Source of the DNA: Pseudomonadota bacterium
GTDB taxonomy: Bacteria; Pseudomonadota; Alphaproteobacteria; Sphingomonadales; Sphingomonadaceae
Reading direction: 5' to 3'
Assembly (NCBI GenBank): GCA_023417515.1
Contig: JAEZFL010000025.1
Coordinates: 1-40,799 of the forward strand
DNA length: 40,799 nucleotides
Notes under the pieces: model-generated
The model's database searches: none
What the model was told of the DNA's origin: nothing
The model's input: the letters and a program-made list of their open reading frames with translations, nothing else
Shown: positions 1 through 7,642 of the stretch, in pieces
How the letters are laid out: every line of letters starts with the position of its first letter
Numbering within the stretch: the first letter of the stretch is position 1
Position numbers and translations under genes: made by a program

Positions 1-876
1 CGCTGCGGACAGGACGTCTTCGCCGAGATGATGGAAGCGCTGCTGGCCGAGACCGCGGCTCTCGTTCCATCCGAAAATCTCGTCATCGCCGGCGGCTGCG
101 CGCTGAACTCGTCCTTCAACGGCAGGATCGCCGGCCGCCACGGGTTCCGCGAGGTCTTCGTGCCCTCGGCTCCGGCCGATGACGGCAATGCCATCGGCGC
201 CGCCTGGCTGAGCCATGCCGAGGCCAATCCGGGCTGGCGCGCATCCAAGGGGCCGCTCTCGCCCTATCTCGGCTCGGCCGTCTCGACGGACGTCTTCGAG
301 CGCATGCAGGCCTGGGAACCGCGCCTGCGCCGCCTTCACCCGGATGAAATCGCCCCGACCGCGGCGCGGCTTCTGATGGAGGGCAAGCTGCTCGGCTGGG
401 TGCAAGGTCGCGCCGAATTCGGCCCGCGTGCTCTCGGCAACCGCTCGATCCTCGCCGATCCGCGGCCCGCGGACGCCAAGGACATCCTCAACGCCAAGGT
501 GAAATACCGCGAAGCCTTCCGCCCCTTCGCGCCCTCCATTCTCGCCGAGCACGGCCCCGCCTGGTTCGAGGACTATCAGGACGCGCCCTATATGGAGCGA
601 ACCCTGGTCTGGAAGGATGCGGTGCGGCAGCACGTCCCTGCCGTCGTGCATGAGGACGGCACCGGCCGGCTCCAGAGCGTGACGACCGAGCGCAATCCGC
701 GCTACCACGCGCTGATCTCGGCCTTCCACGCGATGACGGGCGTTCCGGTCGTGCTCAACACCTCCTTCAACATCATGGGCAAGCCGATCCTGCACACGGC
801 CGAGGACGCGATCCTGATGTTCTACACCAGCGGCCTCGATGCCCTGTTGGTCGAGGACTGGCTTCTGGTGAAGTGA
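1..876 (+). CDS. NodU/CmcH-family carbamoyltransferase, C-terminal part (5' end outside window)
   Basis: The frame is open from the first base and ends at the TGA at 874-876, so only the last 291 residues are present. The family transfers a carbamoyl group from carbamoyl phosphate to a hydroxyl of an antibiotic, sugar or Nod factor. Family hallmarks seen are GGCALNS near the start, the segment GRAEFGPRALGNRSI that begins the C-terminal domain, and VVLNTSFNIMGKPI towards the end. This remnant covers the end of the Kae1-like N-terminal domain and the whole C-terminal domain. The substrate cannot be told from the sequence. Upstream neighbours, which would reveal a polysaccharide or secondary-metabolite cluster, lie outside the window. 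The family call is firm; the biological role is open. Confidence 0.9.
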   Translation, partial: RCGQDVFAEMMEALLAETAALVPSENLVIAGGCALNSSFNGRIAGRHGFREVFVPSAPADDGNAIGAAWLSHAEANPGWRASKGPLSPYLGSAVSTDVFERMQAWEPRLRRLHPDEIAPTAARLLMEGKLLGWVQGRAEFGPRALGNRSILADPRPADAKDILNAKVKYREAFRPFAPSILAEHGPAWFEDYQDAPYMERTLVWKDAVRQHVPAVVHEDGTGRLQSVTTERNPRYHALISAFHAMTGVPVVLNTSFNIMGKPILHTAEDAILMFYTSGLDALLVEDWLLVK

Positions 877-960
877 CCCCAACGTCACATTCCAGCCAAT
901 GGCGCTGCCTAGCCTGAACGAACCAAACGCCGCGGCGGCCGTTGTCTGCCCGAGCAGGAG

Positions 961-1929
961 ATGAACAGCTTGAAGACCTTCCGACCGACCCGCCGCGGCA
1001 TTCATGCACTGGCAGCCGCCGTTCTTGGCCTGCTGGCGCTGCCCGCGCTGGCGCAGGAGCGCCTCGCCATTCCCGGCACCACCGTCTCGCTGGTGCCGCC
1101 CAAGGGCTTCACCCCGGCCAGCGGCTTCGCCGGCCTGCAGAACCCGCAGACCAAGGGCTCGGTGCTCGTCGCCGAATTGCCGCCGGAGGCGCATCCGGCG
1201 CTGACCCAGCTTTTCGCCTCGCTGGAGACGGCCAAGGTCAATTTCGCCAAGCAGAATGTCGACGTCGCCTCGCGCAAGGAGCTCGACACCAATGCGGGCA
1301 AGGTCCCGCTGCTGGTCGGCACGCAGAACACGGGCGGGCAGAGCTTCGCCAAATGGGTCGCGCTGTTCAAGGGCGGCAAGACCGTGATGATCACCGTGCA
1401 ATCGCCGCAGGATGCCGGATTGTCCGCGACCGACGTCGAGTCGATGCTGCGCTCGGTCTCGCTCGGAGCCGAGCCCAGCCTCGAGGAGAAGCTCGGCGCG
1501 TTGCCCTTCGCCGTCACGACGGCCGAGCCCTTCCGCATCATCGACACCATCGGCGGCGCCGGCGTGCTGATGACCTCGGGCCCCTTGAACGTCGATCCCT
1601 CCGGCAGCCAGCCGCTGATCATCGTCGCGTCCCAGCTGTCCGGCGCCAGCGGCGCCAAGCTCGACACGCTGTCCGAGACGCTGCTGAAGCAGACCCGTGG
1701 CTTCACGGATGCCAGGATCGCCCGGCGCGAAGCCACCCGCTTCGCCGCGACCGACGGCTATCTGCTCGCGGGCGAGGATGGCGAGGGCAAGCGCTTCGAG
1801 CAGCATCTCGCGGTGGGGCCGGACGGCCGCTTCGTGCGGCTGATCGCGATCTCGCCGAGCGCAGCCTTCGACACGCTGAAACCGGCGATCGACCGCGTCG
1901 CGGGCTCCATCGCCTTCAGGGGGAAGTGA
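961..1929 (+). CDS. Secreted protein of unknown function, 322 aa
   Basis: An N-terminal signal peptide is visible: a basic stretch (KTFRPTRRG), a hydrophobic core and a cleavage site after ALA, near LALPALAQ. The mature protein is about 290 residues of mixed alpha/beta character with no motif I recognise. Two halves look loosely alike (each with a segment of the kind xxGKxVxxxVxSP or xxDGRFVRLIAISPSA), suggesting a duplicated fold. Start choice is uncertain. The best Shine-Dalgarno (AGGAG, 956-960) directly abuts the ATG at 961, which is too close, whereas the TTG at 970 has it nine bases upstream; initiation at 970 would still keep the signal peptide. The gene follows the carbamoyltransferase by 84 bp on the same strand. 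Function unknown. Confidence 0.8.
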   Translation: MNSLKTFRPTRRGIHALAAAVLGLLALPALAQERLAIPGTTVSLVPPKGFTPASGFAGLQNPQTKGSVLVAELPPEAHPALTQLFASLETAKVNFAKQNVDVASRKELDTNAGKVPLLVGTQNTGGQSFAKWVALFKGGKTVMITVQSPQDAGLSATDVESMLRSVSLGAEPSLEEKLGALPFAVTTAEPFRIIDTIGGAGVLMTSGPLNVDPSGSQPLIIVASQLSGASGAKLDTLSETLLKQTRGFTDARIARREATRFAATDGYLLAGEDGEGKRFEQHLAVGPDGRFVRLIAISPSAAFDTLKPAIDRVAGSIAFRGK

Positions 1930-2016
1930 CGCCGGATCGCGAGATCAGGCCCAAACGAAAGGCCCGCGCCCCCATCGGTGACGCCGGCCGTTTGATGCCG
2001 ATCGGGCTCGCGCCGT

Positions 2017-2352
2017 TCAGCTCGCCTGCTTCACCGCGATACCCTTCTCCTCGAAGAGCGCCTGCAGTTCGCCGGCCTGGAACATCTCGCGGGCGATGTC
2101 GCAGCCGCCGACGAACTCGCCCTTGACGTAGAGCTGGGGGATGGTCGGCCAGTCGGAATAGTCCTTGATGCCCTGGCGGATCTCCGGGTCCTGCAGCACG
2201 TCGACGGTGGTGAACTGGACGTTCAGATGATCGAGGATCGCCACCGCGCGGCTCGAGAAGCCGCATTGCGGGAAAAGCGCGGTGCCCTTCATGAACAGGA
2301 CGACGTCGGCGGAATTGACGATCTCGCCGATGCGGGCGTTGGTGTCGGTCAT
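2017..2352 (-). CDS. grxD: Monothiol glutaredoxin, Grx4 family
   Basis: This 111-residue protein carries the CGFS active site of monothiol glutaredoxins (C30) in the context KGTALFPQCGFSSRAV, followed by the WPTIPQLYVKGEFVGGCDI segment that holds the cis-proline and glutathione-binding region. Family members bind a [2Fe-2S] cluster with glutathione and deliver it to Fe-S targets in the cytoplasm, usually together with a BolA protein. The bolA gene lies immediately upstream (10-base gap), matching that partnership. The ATG at 2352 was chosen because the longer reading frame adds about 49 residues of low-complexity sequence with no family counterpart and runs through bolA. Confidence 0.95.
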   Translation of the reverse strand: MTDTNARIGEIVNSADVVLFMKGTALFPQCGFSSRAVAILDHLNVQFTTVDVLQDPEIRQGIKDYSDWPTIPQLYVKGEFVGGCDIAREMFQAGELQALFEEKGIAVKQAS

Positions 2353-2362
2353 AAGTCCTTCC

Positions 2363-2590
2363 TCATTCGGGCGCTGCGGTGGTGAGCTGGAGGGCGTGGA
2401 GAACGCCGCCCATGCGTCCACCGAGCGCCTCGTAAACCATGCGGTGCTGCTGCGGCCGCGACTTGCCGCGAAACGCCTCGGCGACGACCCGCGCGGCATA
2501 ATGATCGCCGTCGCCGGCGAGGTCGGTGATCTCGATCATCGCGCCGGGAATGGCGGCGGCGATCATCGCCTCGATCTCGTCCGCGGTCAT
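2363..2590 (-). CDS. bolA: BolA/IbaG-family protein, GrxD partner
   Basis: A 75-residue protein spanning a whole BolA domain. It has the GDGDHYAARVVAEAF segment of the YrbA/IbaG-like branch and the conserved PQQHRMVYEAL helix with an invariant histidine (H49). BolA proteins form [2Fe-2S]-bridged heterodimers with CGFS glutaredoxins and act in iron homeostasis and Fe-S trafficking. The gene sits between the zeta inhibitor gene (stop 2604) and grxD (start 2352), all on the minus strand with gaps of about ten bases, so they are probably co-transcribed. The ATG at 2590 is preferred; a GTG two codons upstream (2596) is an alternative that would add two residues. Neither has a strong Shine-Dalgarno. 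Confidence 0.92.
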   Translation of the reverse strand: MTADEIEAMIAAAIPGAMIEITDLAGDGDHYAARVVAEAFRGKSRPQQHRMVYEALGGRMGGVLHALQLTTAAPE

Positions 2591-2603
2591 CGCCACGCCG
2601 GAA

Positions 2604-2930
2604 TCACTCCATCGTCTCGATGAGCTGGCGGCGGGCGGCGATGGTCTTCTCCTCGATGCGCGCGCGAATCTCGCTATCGTCGATATCGATTCCGGCCGCG
2701 GTGAAGTCGCCGACCAGCTTGCGGATCACGTCTTCGTCGCCGGCTTCCTCGAAATCGGCGCGAACGACGTCGCGCGCATAGGATTCCGCCTCGGCTTCGC
2801 TGAGGCCCATCCGCTCGGCCGCCCAGGCGCCGAGCAGGCGGTTGCGGCGGGCGGTGATCTTGAACTGCATCTCCTGGTCGCGGGCGAATTTGGCCTCGAA
2901 GGCGCGCTCGCGTTCGTCGAAAGTGGTCAT
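2604..2930 (-). CDS. ATPase inhibitor subunit zeta (DUF1476)
   Basis: This 108-residue, mostly helical charged protein matches the alphaproteobacterial DUF1476/zeta family, with the characteristic opening TTFDERERAFEAKFA and the segment ARRNRLLGAWAAE. In Paracoccus and relatives, zeta binds F1-ATPase and blocks ATP hydrolysis through its N-terminus; in Sphingomonadales the inhibitory capacity has been reported to vary, so inhibition here is assumed from the family only. A much longer frame exists upstream, but the ATG at 2930 gives exactly the family start and length. It heads a probable three-gene operon with bolA and grxD. In many alphaproteobacteria this trio lies near purL genes, which are not in this window. 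Confidence 0.93.
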   Translation of the reverse strand: MTTFDERERAFEAKFARDQEMQFKITARRNRLLGAWAAERMGLSEAEAESYARDVVRADFEEAGDEDVIRKLVGDFTAAGIDIDDSEIRARIEEKTIAARRQLIETME

Positions 2931-3068
2931 GGGGCCTCGTCTGCTGAACGTTCGCAGCCGAGATAGGCGGGGGAGGCGAAGGGCGCAACGGCGCTGACCG
3001 CTCACGAAGCCGCTTGTGCTGGCCGCGGAATCTGCCACCAGTGGGTTTCCTGTAGGAGAATCAATATC

Positions 3069-3455
3069 ATGCTGAAGTACGGCCTGTCCGCCGCCTTGCT
3101 CGTCGCCGCCCTTCCCGCCTTCGCGCAGCCGGCGCCGGCCCCCGCGGTCCCGTCCGGGCCGCCCGCCGCGATCCAGCAGGCCGGCCAGGCCCTGGGCGAG
3201 TGCATCGGCGGCGGCATGCGCGGCCTTGCCGCCACGGTCACTCCGGAAGCCGGCGCGGCGAGCGTCGTCGGCGCCTGCAGCGCCCAGCGGGACGCGCTGG
3301 TGCAGGCGGCGGAAGACTTCATCAACACGTTGCCGGAAGAGCAGCGGAGCCCTGCGCTGACCCAGATGCGCGCCGAGCTCGGCGGACTCGAGGCCGACGT
3401 CGCCGGCGCGATCCGCCAGCAGCGCTCGGCTCCGGCGCCGGCTCCCGCCCGGTAA
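3069..3455 (+). CDS. Small secreted Ala/Pro-rich protein, 128 aa
   Basis: A clear signal peptide (MLKYGLSAALLVAALPAFAQ) precedes a short proline/alanine linker, a compact helical region of about 80 residues with two cysteines (in GECIGGG and GACSAQ) that could form one disulphide, and a proline-rich tail. The Shine-Dalgarno TAGGAGA lies 11-16 bases upstream of the ATG at 3069. The gene is divergent from the zeta-bolA-grxD operon and convergent with the glycosyltransferase that ends at 3472, with only 16 bases between. I do not recognise a family; a periplasmic location is inferred from the signal peptide. Confidence 0.8.
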   Translation: MLKYGLSAALLVAALPAFAQPAPAPAVPSGPPAAIQQAGQALGECIGGGMRGLAATVTPEAGAASVVGACSAQRDALVQAAEDFINTLPEEQRSPALTQMRAELGGLEADVAGAIRQQRSAPAPAPAR

Positions 3456-3471
3456 GCCGCGTTGCGGAAGC

Positions 3472-4431
3472 TCAGTCGGCCCGGGCGGACATGAGCTTCC
3501 GCGCCGCTCGGCGCATTCGCCGCAGCAGGAGCAGCAGGCGCGGAGGCGCATAGCTGCTCCAGATCAGAAGTCGGTCCCTCATCGTCCTGCGGCCCTCGAA
3601 CAGGCGGCCGAGGCGGCGGACGGCCATCACGTCGCCCGCGTGGAAAGCGCCGAGCAGCCACCAGCGCACATATTGGTCGACATAGGCGCCGATACCGGGC
3701 GGCAAATCGGCCGCGTCGGCGTGCGCCCGGTGGGCGACCACCGTCGCGACCGCCGGGGATATCTCGGCAATGTCCGTGACCGGATCGTCCTTCCAGCGCT
3801 GGAACGTCCGCTCGGTGATGCCGCCGGTGCCGTGGACCCAGATGGCCGTCGCACGGGTCGAGGCGGCGACCGGGTGGTGGAGTGCGATTCGGGCGATGAA
3901 TTCGTTGTCGTCGCCACGCCAGCTCGTGCGAAAGCCGCCCTGCTGCTCATAGGCGGCCCGGTGGACGGCGCATGAGCCGATCCACAATGGCTGGCGGCCA
4001 CGCCCGACCTCCTCGAAATAGTGGATGGGACGGCGCTCCGGCGCGTTCTCGTGCCGCGCGGGAAGCGTGCCGTCACTGGCGCTGTCGAGATAGGCGGTTC
4101 CGATCAGGCCGGCGTGAGGAACGGCGGCGCGAAGGACATCGAGCTCCTCGAGATGGTCGTTGAACCACAAATCGTCGGCATCGAGGAAGGCGATCCAGTC
4201 GGCGCTAGCGGCCGCGAGGCCGCGGTTCCGCGCCTCGGCCGGGCCGGCATTGGGCTGCCGAAGCACCCGGATACGGTCGTCGTCGACGTCCAGTCGCTCG
4301 ATCGCGCCGTCGGCTGAACCGTCGTCGACGAGCAGAAGCTCGAAGCTGCCGTAGCTTTGATCGAGGATGCTGCGAACGCACCGGCGCAGCGTCGCCTGCG
4401 CATTCCAGACCGGGACCACGATGCTGAACAT
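3472..4431 (-). CDS. Family 2 glycosyltransferase
   Basis: This 319-residue protein starts with the GT-A opening FSIVVPVWNAQATLRRCV, has LLVDDGSADG for nucleotide binding and the metal-binding DxD motif in WIAFLDADDLWF, so it is a GT2 inverting transferase that moves a sugar from a nucleotide donor onto a glycan or lipid acceptor. The C-terminal third ends in a basic, leucine-rich stretch (RLLLLLRRMRRAARK) that may associate with the membrane. The start at 4431 places the first beta-strand at the N-terminus; the extension upstream reads through the oxidoreductase gene. It lies 8 bases after the stop of that gene on the same strand, so it is probably co-transcribed with it although no functional link is evident. 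Donor and acceptor cannot be told. Confidence 0.88.
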   Translation of the reverse strand: MFSIVVPVWNAQATLRRCVRSILDQSYGSFELLLVDDGSADGAIERLDVDDDRIRVLRQPNAGPAEARNRGLAAASADWIAFLDADDLWFNDHLEELDVLRAAVPHAGLIGTAYLDSASDGTLPARHENAPERRPIHYFEEVGRGRQPLWIGSCAVHRAAYEQQGGFRTSWRGDDNEFIARIALHHPVAASTRATAIWVHGTGGITERTFQRWKDDPVTDIAEISPAVATVVAHRAHADAADLPPGIGAYVDQYVRWWLLGAFHAGDVMAVRRLGRLFEGRRTMRDRLLIWSSYAPPRLLLLLRRMRRAARKLMSARAD

Positions 4432-4439
4432 TCCCCCGC

Positions 4440-5438
4440 TCAGTCCATCGTGACGACGAGCTTTCCCACCGCCCGACGGGCCGCCATGTGGGCGATCGCT
4501 TCGCCGCCCTGCGCAAGCGGCCAGGTGCGGGTGACCCTGGGCGCAATCCGACCCTCCTCCCACAGCTCGAACAAGGTCCTGAGATGCGCCGCATTGGCCT
4601 TCGGGTCGCGCGCCGCGAAGGCGCCCCAGAAGACTCCGCGCACGTCGCAGCTCTTGAGCAAGGTGAGGTTGAGCGGAAGCTTCGGGATTCCGGCCGGGAA
4701 GCCGATCACGAGATAGCGGCCTTCCCAGGCGATCGAGCGCAGGGCCGGCTCGGCATAGTCGCCGCCGACCGGATCGTAGACGAGGTCGGCGCCGGCGGGC
4801 CCGACCGCCTCCTTGAACCGGGCCGCGAGCGCCTTCGACGAGTCCCTGTCGAAGGGGCCGCGCGGATAGATCATGGTCGCGTCGGCGCCGGCGGCGCGGG
4901 CCGCCTCGGCCTTTTCCTCCGAGGAGACGGCGGCGATCACCCGCGCGCCATAGGCCTTGCCGAGCTCGACCGCGGCGAGGCCGACCCCGCCGGCCGCCCC
5001 GAGCACGAGCAGGGTCTCGCCCGCCTTGAGCCGTCCGCGGTCGAGCAGGGCGTGGATGGTCGTCCCGTAAGTGAGGATCAGCGCAGAGCCTTCAGTGAAG
5101 CTGCGTCCCTCGGGCAGGGGCACCGCCATCGCGGCGGGCACCACCACTTTCTCCGCCAGCCCGCCATGACCGATCATCGCGATCAGGCGGTCGCCGGGCG
5201 ACCAGCCGGTGACGCCCTCGCCCACCGCCTCGACCTCTCCGGCGATCTCGCCGCCGGGCGCGAAGGGCCGCTCCGGCTTGAACTGATATTTGTCCTCGAT
5301 GATCAGCACGTCGGGATAGTTGATCGCGCACGCCTTCACCCGGACGAGCAGCTGGCCGGCGCCGGCGACCGGATCCGGGAGGTCCCGAAGCTCGAGCGTC
5401 TCCGGACCGCCGCGGCTGGTGGAGAGCAGCGCCTTCAT
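4440..5438 (-). CDS. NADPH:quinone oxidoreductase, MDR superfamily (Qor-like)
   Basis: A 332-residue zinc-independent medium-chain dehydrogenase/reductase. It has the N-terminal GroES-like domain (residues about 1-120, with APGGEIAGEVEAVGEGV), then a Rossmann domain whose GAAGGVG glycine motif is at residues 147-153. Zinc ligands typical of alcohol dehydrogenases are missing, as expected for the quinone reductase/enoyl reductase branch. Such enzymes reduce quinones or 2-enoyl substrates with NAD(P)H. The start ATG at 5438 overlaps the stop of the PIN toxin gene by four bases (ATGA), so translation is probably coupled to it. The glycosyltransferase gene follows after 8 bases. Confidence 0.92.
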   Translation of the reverse strand: MKALLSTSRGGPETLELRDLPDPVAGAGQLLVRVKACAINYPDVLIIEDKYQFKPERPFAPGGEIAGEVEAVGEGVTGWSPGDRLIAMIGHGGLAEKVVVPAAMAVPLPEGRSFTEGSALILTYGTTIHALLDRGRLKAGETLLVLGAAGGVGLAAVELGKAYGARVIAAVSSEEKAEAARAAGADATMIYPRGPFDRDSSKALAARFKEAVGPAGADLVYDPVGGDYAEPALRSIAWEGRYLVIGFPAGIPKLPLNLTLLKSCDVRGVFWGAFAARDPKANAAHLRTLFELWEEGRIAPRVTRTWPLAQGGEAIAHMAARRAVGKLVVTMD

Positions 5439-5857
5439 TTCAACGCCCCGGCGCCAAGAACCCGCAGACCGACGAACCCGGCCGCCTCGGCGAGCGGCCC
5501 GTCATAGGTCGCAAGCGGGAGGCCGCGGCGCTCGGCGAGCTCCAGATAGATGGCGTCATAGACGGTCAGGCGATGCGCGCGAGCGAGCGGCAGGATGCGC
5601 AGGAATGCGTTCTCCGCCCCGTCGCTCTCGACTTCGAGGTCCAGATGGTCGACGAGCCGCGTGAGATGCTCGACCTGCTCCGGTCGCGAACGGCCGCGGC
5701 GCTCGCCGACAACGATGCCGTTGGCGAGCTCAGATTGCCAATGCACCGGAACGACGATCCGTTCGGTCGCGATGGCACGGAGCAGATCGGAGGCCACCTC
5801 GTCCTCATCCTCAAAATACCATCGCAGCAGGACCGAGGCGTCGAGGACGATCGGCAT
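5435..5857 (-). CDS. vapC: PIN-domain ribonuclease toxin, VapC family
   Basis: The 140-residue product opens with the PIN signature IVLDASVLLRWYFEDEDE (first catalytic Asp D6), has SELANGI in the middle and the late acidic cluster in YDAIYLELAERRGLPLATYDG. VapC toxins are Mg-dependent endoribonucleases that cut tRNA or rRNA and are held inactive by their antitoxin. The start at 5857 was chosen because it overlaps the antitoxin stop as ATGA, the usual vapBC arrangement. Its stop overlaps the start of the downstream quinone oxidoreductase gene in the same way. All family acidic positions appear kept, so it is probably active. Confidence 0.9.
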   Translation of the reverse strand: MPIVLDASVLLRWYFEDEDEVASDLLRAIATERIVVPVHWQSELANGIVVGERRGRSRPEQVEHLTRLVDHLDLEVESDGAENAFLRILPLARAHRLTVYDAIYLELAERRGLPLATYDGPLAEAAGFVGLRVLGAGALK

Positions 5858-6120
5858 CAGCGCCGACCTTCGTCGATCCATTCCTTGACGTCGTCTCCGG
5901 GCTGGAGCCGAGGGCCATGCCGCTTGCGCCAGGCGAGGAACTCCTCAACCGCCTCCAGCCGCTGCTCCGCCGAATATTTGGGCTGAACCGGCACCATCTT
6001 CGCGACCGCCTTGCCATGACGGCGGATGGTGATGGTTTCTCCAGCCTCGACGCGAGCGAGAAGCTCGGAAAAGCGCGCCTTGGCGTCGGCGGAGCCGAAC
6101 TCGGTGCTGCGCGCGTCCAT
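5857..6120 (-). CDS. vapB: Phd/YefM-type antitoxin paired with the PIN toxin
   Basis: An 87-residue protein with the Phd/YefM N-terminal DNA-binding fold: AKARFSELLARVEAGETI followed by TIRRHGKAVAKMVPV. The C-terminal tail (EEFLAWRKRHGPRL onward) is the kind of extended segment that wraps the toxin. It should bind VapC and autorepress the operon. The ATG at 6120 is preferred over the upstream frame because GAAAAGGTC lies just before it and the extension has no family match. The first gene of a run vapB-vapC-oxidoreductase-GT2. The short region 6121-6181 would hold its promoter and operator. Confidence 0.88.
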   Translation of the reverse strand: MDARSTEFGSADAKARFSELLARVEAGETITIRRHGKAVAKMVPVQPKYSAEQRLEAVEEFLAWRKRHGPRLQPGDDVKEWIDEGRR

Positions 6121-6181
6121 GACCTGACCTTTTCTGCTGCCGTTCAGGTCAGAATGGGCCGCATGATACCCCGGGGTCAAG

Positions 6182-7039
6182 TCATTCCGCCGCCTGCGGA
6201 AAGGCGGGGAGCTTGGTGATGTCGGCCGGCTCGTGCTGGATGACGACGCGGGCGCCGAGGTTGCGCGCGATTCGGTCGAAGCGGTCCATCGAGGCCAGCG
6301 TGTCGGCGCGGTCGTGGTTGAACGGCGGCACTCCGCGGTTCGCGACCTGCTCGGTGAAATGATAGAGGTCCCCGGTCAGCAGCACCGGGCCCGACGCGAG
6401 GCGCACGAGCAAGGCATAATGGGCCGGCGTGTGGCCGGGGGTGGTCAGCATCACCACTCGGCCGTCGCCGAACACATCATGGTCGCCGCTGACCTGCTCG
6501 ATCCGGCCGGGTCCGGTCAGCCAGTGGGCGAGAGCGCTGACGGAATCCTGGTCGGGCGGCGACGGGCCGCGGAGCAGCTCGACGTCGCCGCGGCCCATCA
6601 GCAGCCGCGCCTGGGGAAAGCGGCCGGCCTGGCCGACATGGTCGAAATGCCAGTGGCTGATTCCGATCAGCTCGATCTGCTCAGGGCGAACGTCGATCTC
6701 GCGGAGCTGGTCGACGATGCTTCGGCGAAGGCTGATCGTCTGGGCGGCATTGTCGAAGCTGTTGCCGATGAGAGCGTCGGTGAGGCCGGTGTCCCACAGC
6801 ATGTAGCGCTCGCCGTGGCGGATCAGGTAGCAGCTGCCGACGATGTCCTTGGGGCCGGCCGGATATTGGAAAGTATCCGAGAAGAAGGCGCCATATTGCT
6901 TGATGACGAACTCGCCGCAGTCGAGCCGCCACAGCTGCAGCGGGGCGGCGGGCGTCGCCGGCGTCGCGGGCTGGGCCATAGCCGGCTGGGAAAAGGCTGC
7001 CGCGGCCAGCAGCGCGGCGGCGATGACGCGTTTGAACAT
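6182..7039 (-). CDS. Exported metallo-beta-lactamase-fold hydrolase (AHL lactonase-like)
   Basis: A signal peptide (MFKRVIAAALLAAAAFSQPAMAQ) is followed by a metallo-beta-lactamase domain. The zinc-binding motif HWHFDH occupies residues 129-134, with a later histidine in TTPGHTPAHYALLV and an aspartate in LLTGDLYHF, so both metal sites look complete. The layout (YLIRHGERYMLWDTG early, then the HxHxDH motif) resembles N-acyl-homoserine lactonases of the AttM/AiiA type, though those are usually cytoplasmic; this one is probably periplasmic. Substrate is uncertain: lactone, thioester or organophosphate are all possible. GGGGGAG lies just upstream of the ATG at 7039. It is transcribed in the same direction as, and 69 bp after, the HbpS-like gene. 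Confidence 0.88.
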   Translation of the reverse strand: MFKRVIAAALLAAAAFSQPAMAQPATPATPAAPLQLWRLDCGEFVIKQYGAFFSDTFQYPAGPKDIVGSCYLIRHGERYMLWDTGLTDALIGNSFDNAAQTISLRRSIVDQLREIDVRPEQIELIGISHWHFDHVGQAGRFPQARLLMGRGDVELLRGPSPPDQDSVSALAHWLTGPGRIEQVSGDHDVFGDGRVVMLTTPGHTPAHYALLVRLASGPVLLTGDLYHFTEQVANRGVPPFNHDRADTLASMDRFDRIARNLGARVVIQHEPADITKLPAFPQAAE

Positions 7040-7108
7040 AGGATCTCCCCCAGTGACGGCCCCTGAGTCATGTCGTAGTCGCGCGCCGCTGGCGGGGCTA
7101 GTGCGGGC

Positions 7109-7585
7109 TTAGCGCGGCGCCGGGCCCGGGCGCAGGCCCGCCGCGGCGATTCCGGCCTGGGCGCAGGCGACGTCGTCGGGCGGCGGCTCGCCGGACACAC
7201 CGACGGCGCCGAGCCGGGTTCGGCCGTCCGCGGAGAAGATCGGCACGCCGCCGGGCACGGTCACAAGGTGGGGCGCGTCGGCGAAGCCGGGCGTGTTGCG
7301 CACCGCCTCCTCGCCGCGCGCGGTAGCGACGCCCCAGGCGGCCGAGGCGCGTGCCTTGGCGAGCGCGAAGTCCATGATTCCATAGCTGTTGCCGTCCATC
7401 CTGAGCGACGCGATGACATGGCCGCCGCTGTCGACCACGACGATGGCGTGGCTCTGGTTGCGACCGGTCGAATGGGTAACGCAGCCCTGAACGATGGCCT
7501 GAGCGGCGGGAGCATCGAGACGCGACGCTGGCTGGGCCTGGGCCGCGCTTCCGACGAGCGCCGCGAGGAGGAGCAGCTTTTTCAT
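7109..7585 (-). CDS. GlcG/HbpS-family (DUF336) exported protein
   Basis: A 158-residue product with a signal peptide (MKKLLLLAALVGSAAQAQ) and the GlcG/HbpS domain: AIVVVDSGGHVIASLRMDG early, then DFALAKARASAAWG, then PGGVPIF and LGAVGVSGEPPPDD at the end. HbpS in Streptomyces binds haem and senses redox state; GlcG is of unknown function in glycolate utilisation. Haem ligands are not obvious here. Exported members are common beside oxidoreductases and hydrolases. It sits between the epimerase (stop at 7643, 57 bp upstream) and the MBL hydrolase, on the same strand. Family assignment is good; function is not known. Confidence 0.85.
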   Translation of the reverse strand: MKKLLLLAALVGSAAQAQPASRLDAPAAQAIVQGCVTHSTGRNQSHAIVVVDSGGHVIASLRMDGNSYGIMDFALAKARASAAWGVATARGEEAVRNTPGFADAPHLVTVPGGVPIFSADGRTRLGAVGVSGEPPPDDVACAQAGIAAAGLRPGPAPR

Positions 7586-7642
7586 GGGGGCCCGTTCACG
7601 CGAGGGCGGCCTGCCGGTCGCCGGCGCTTCGACGATGCCGCC

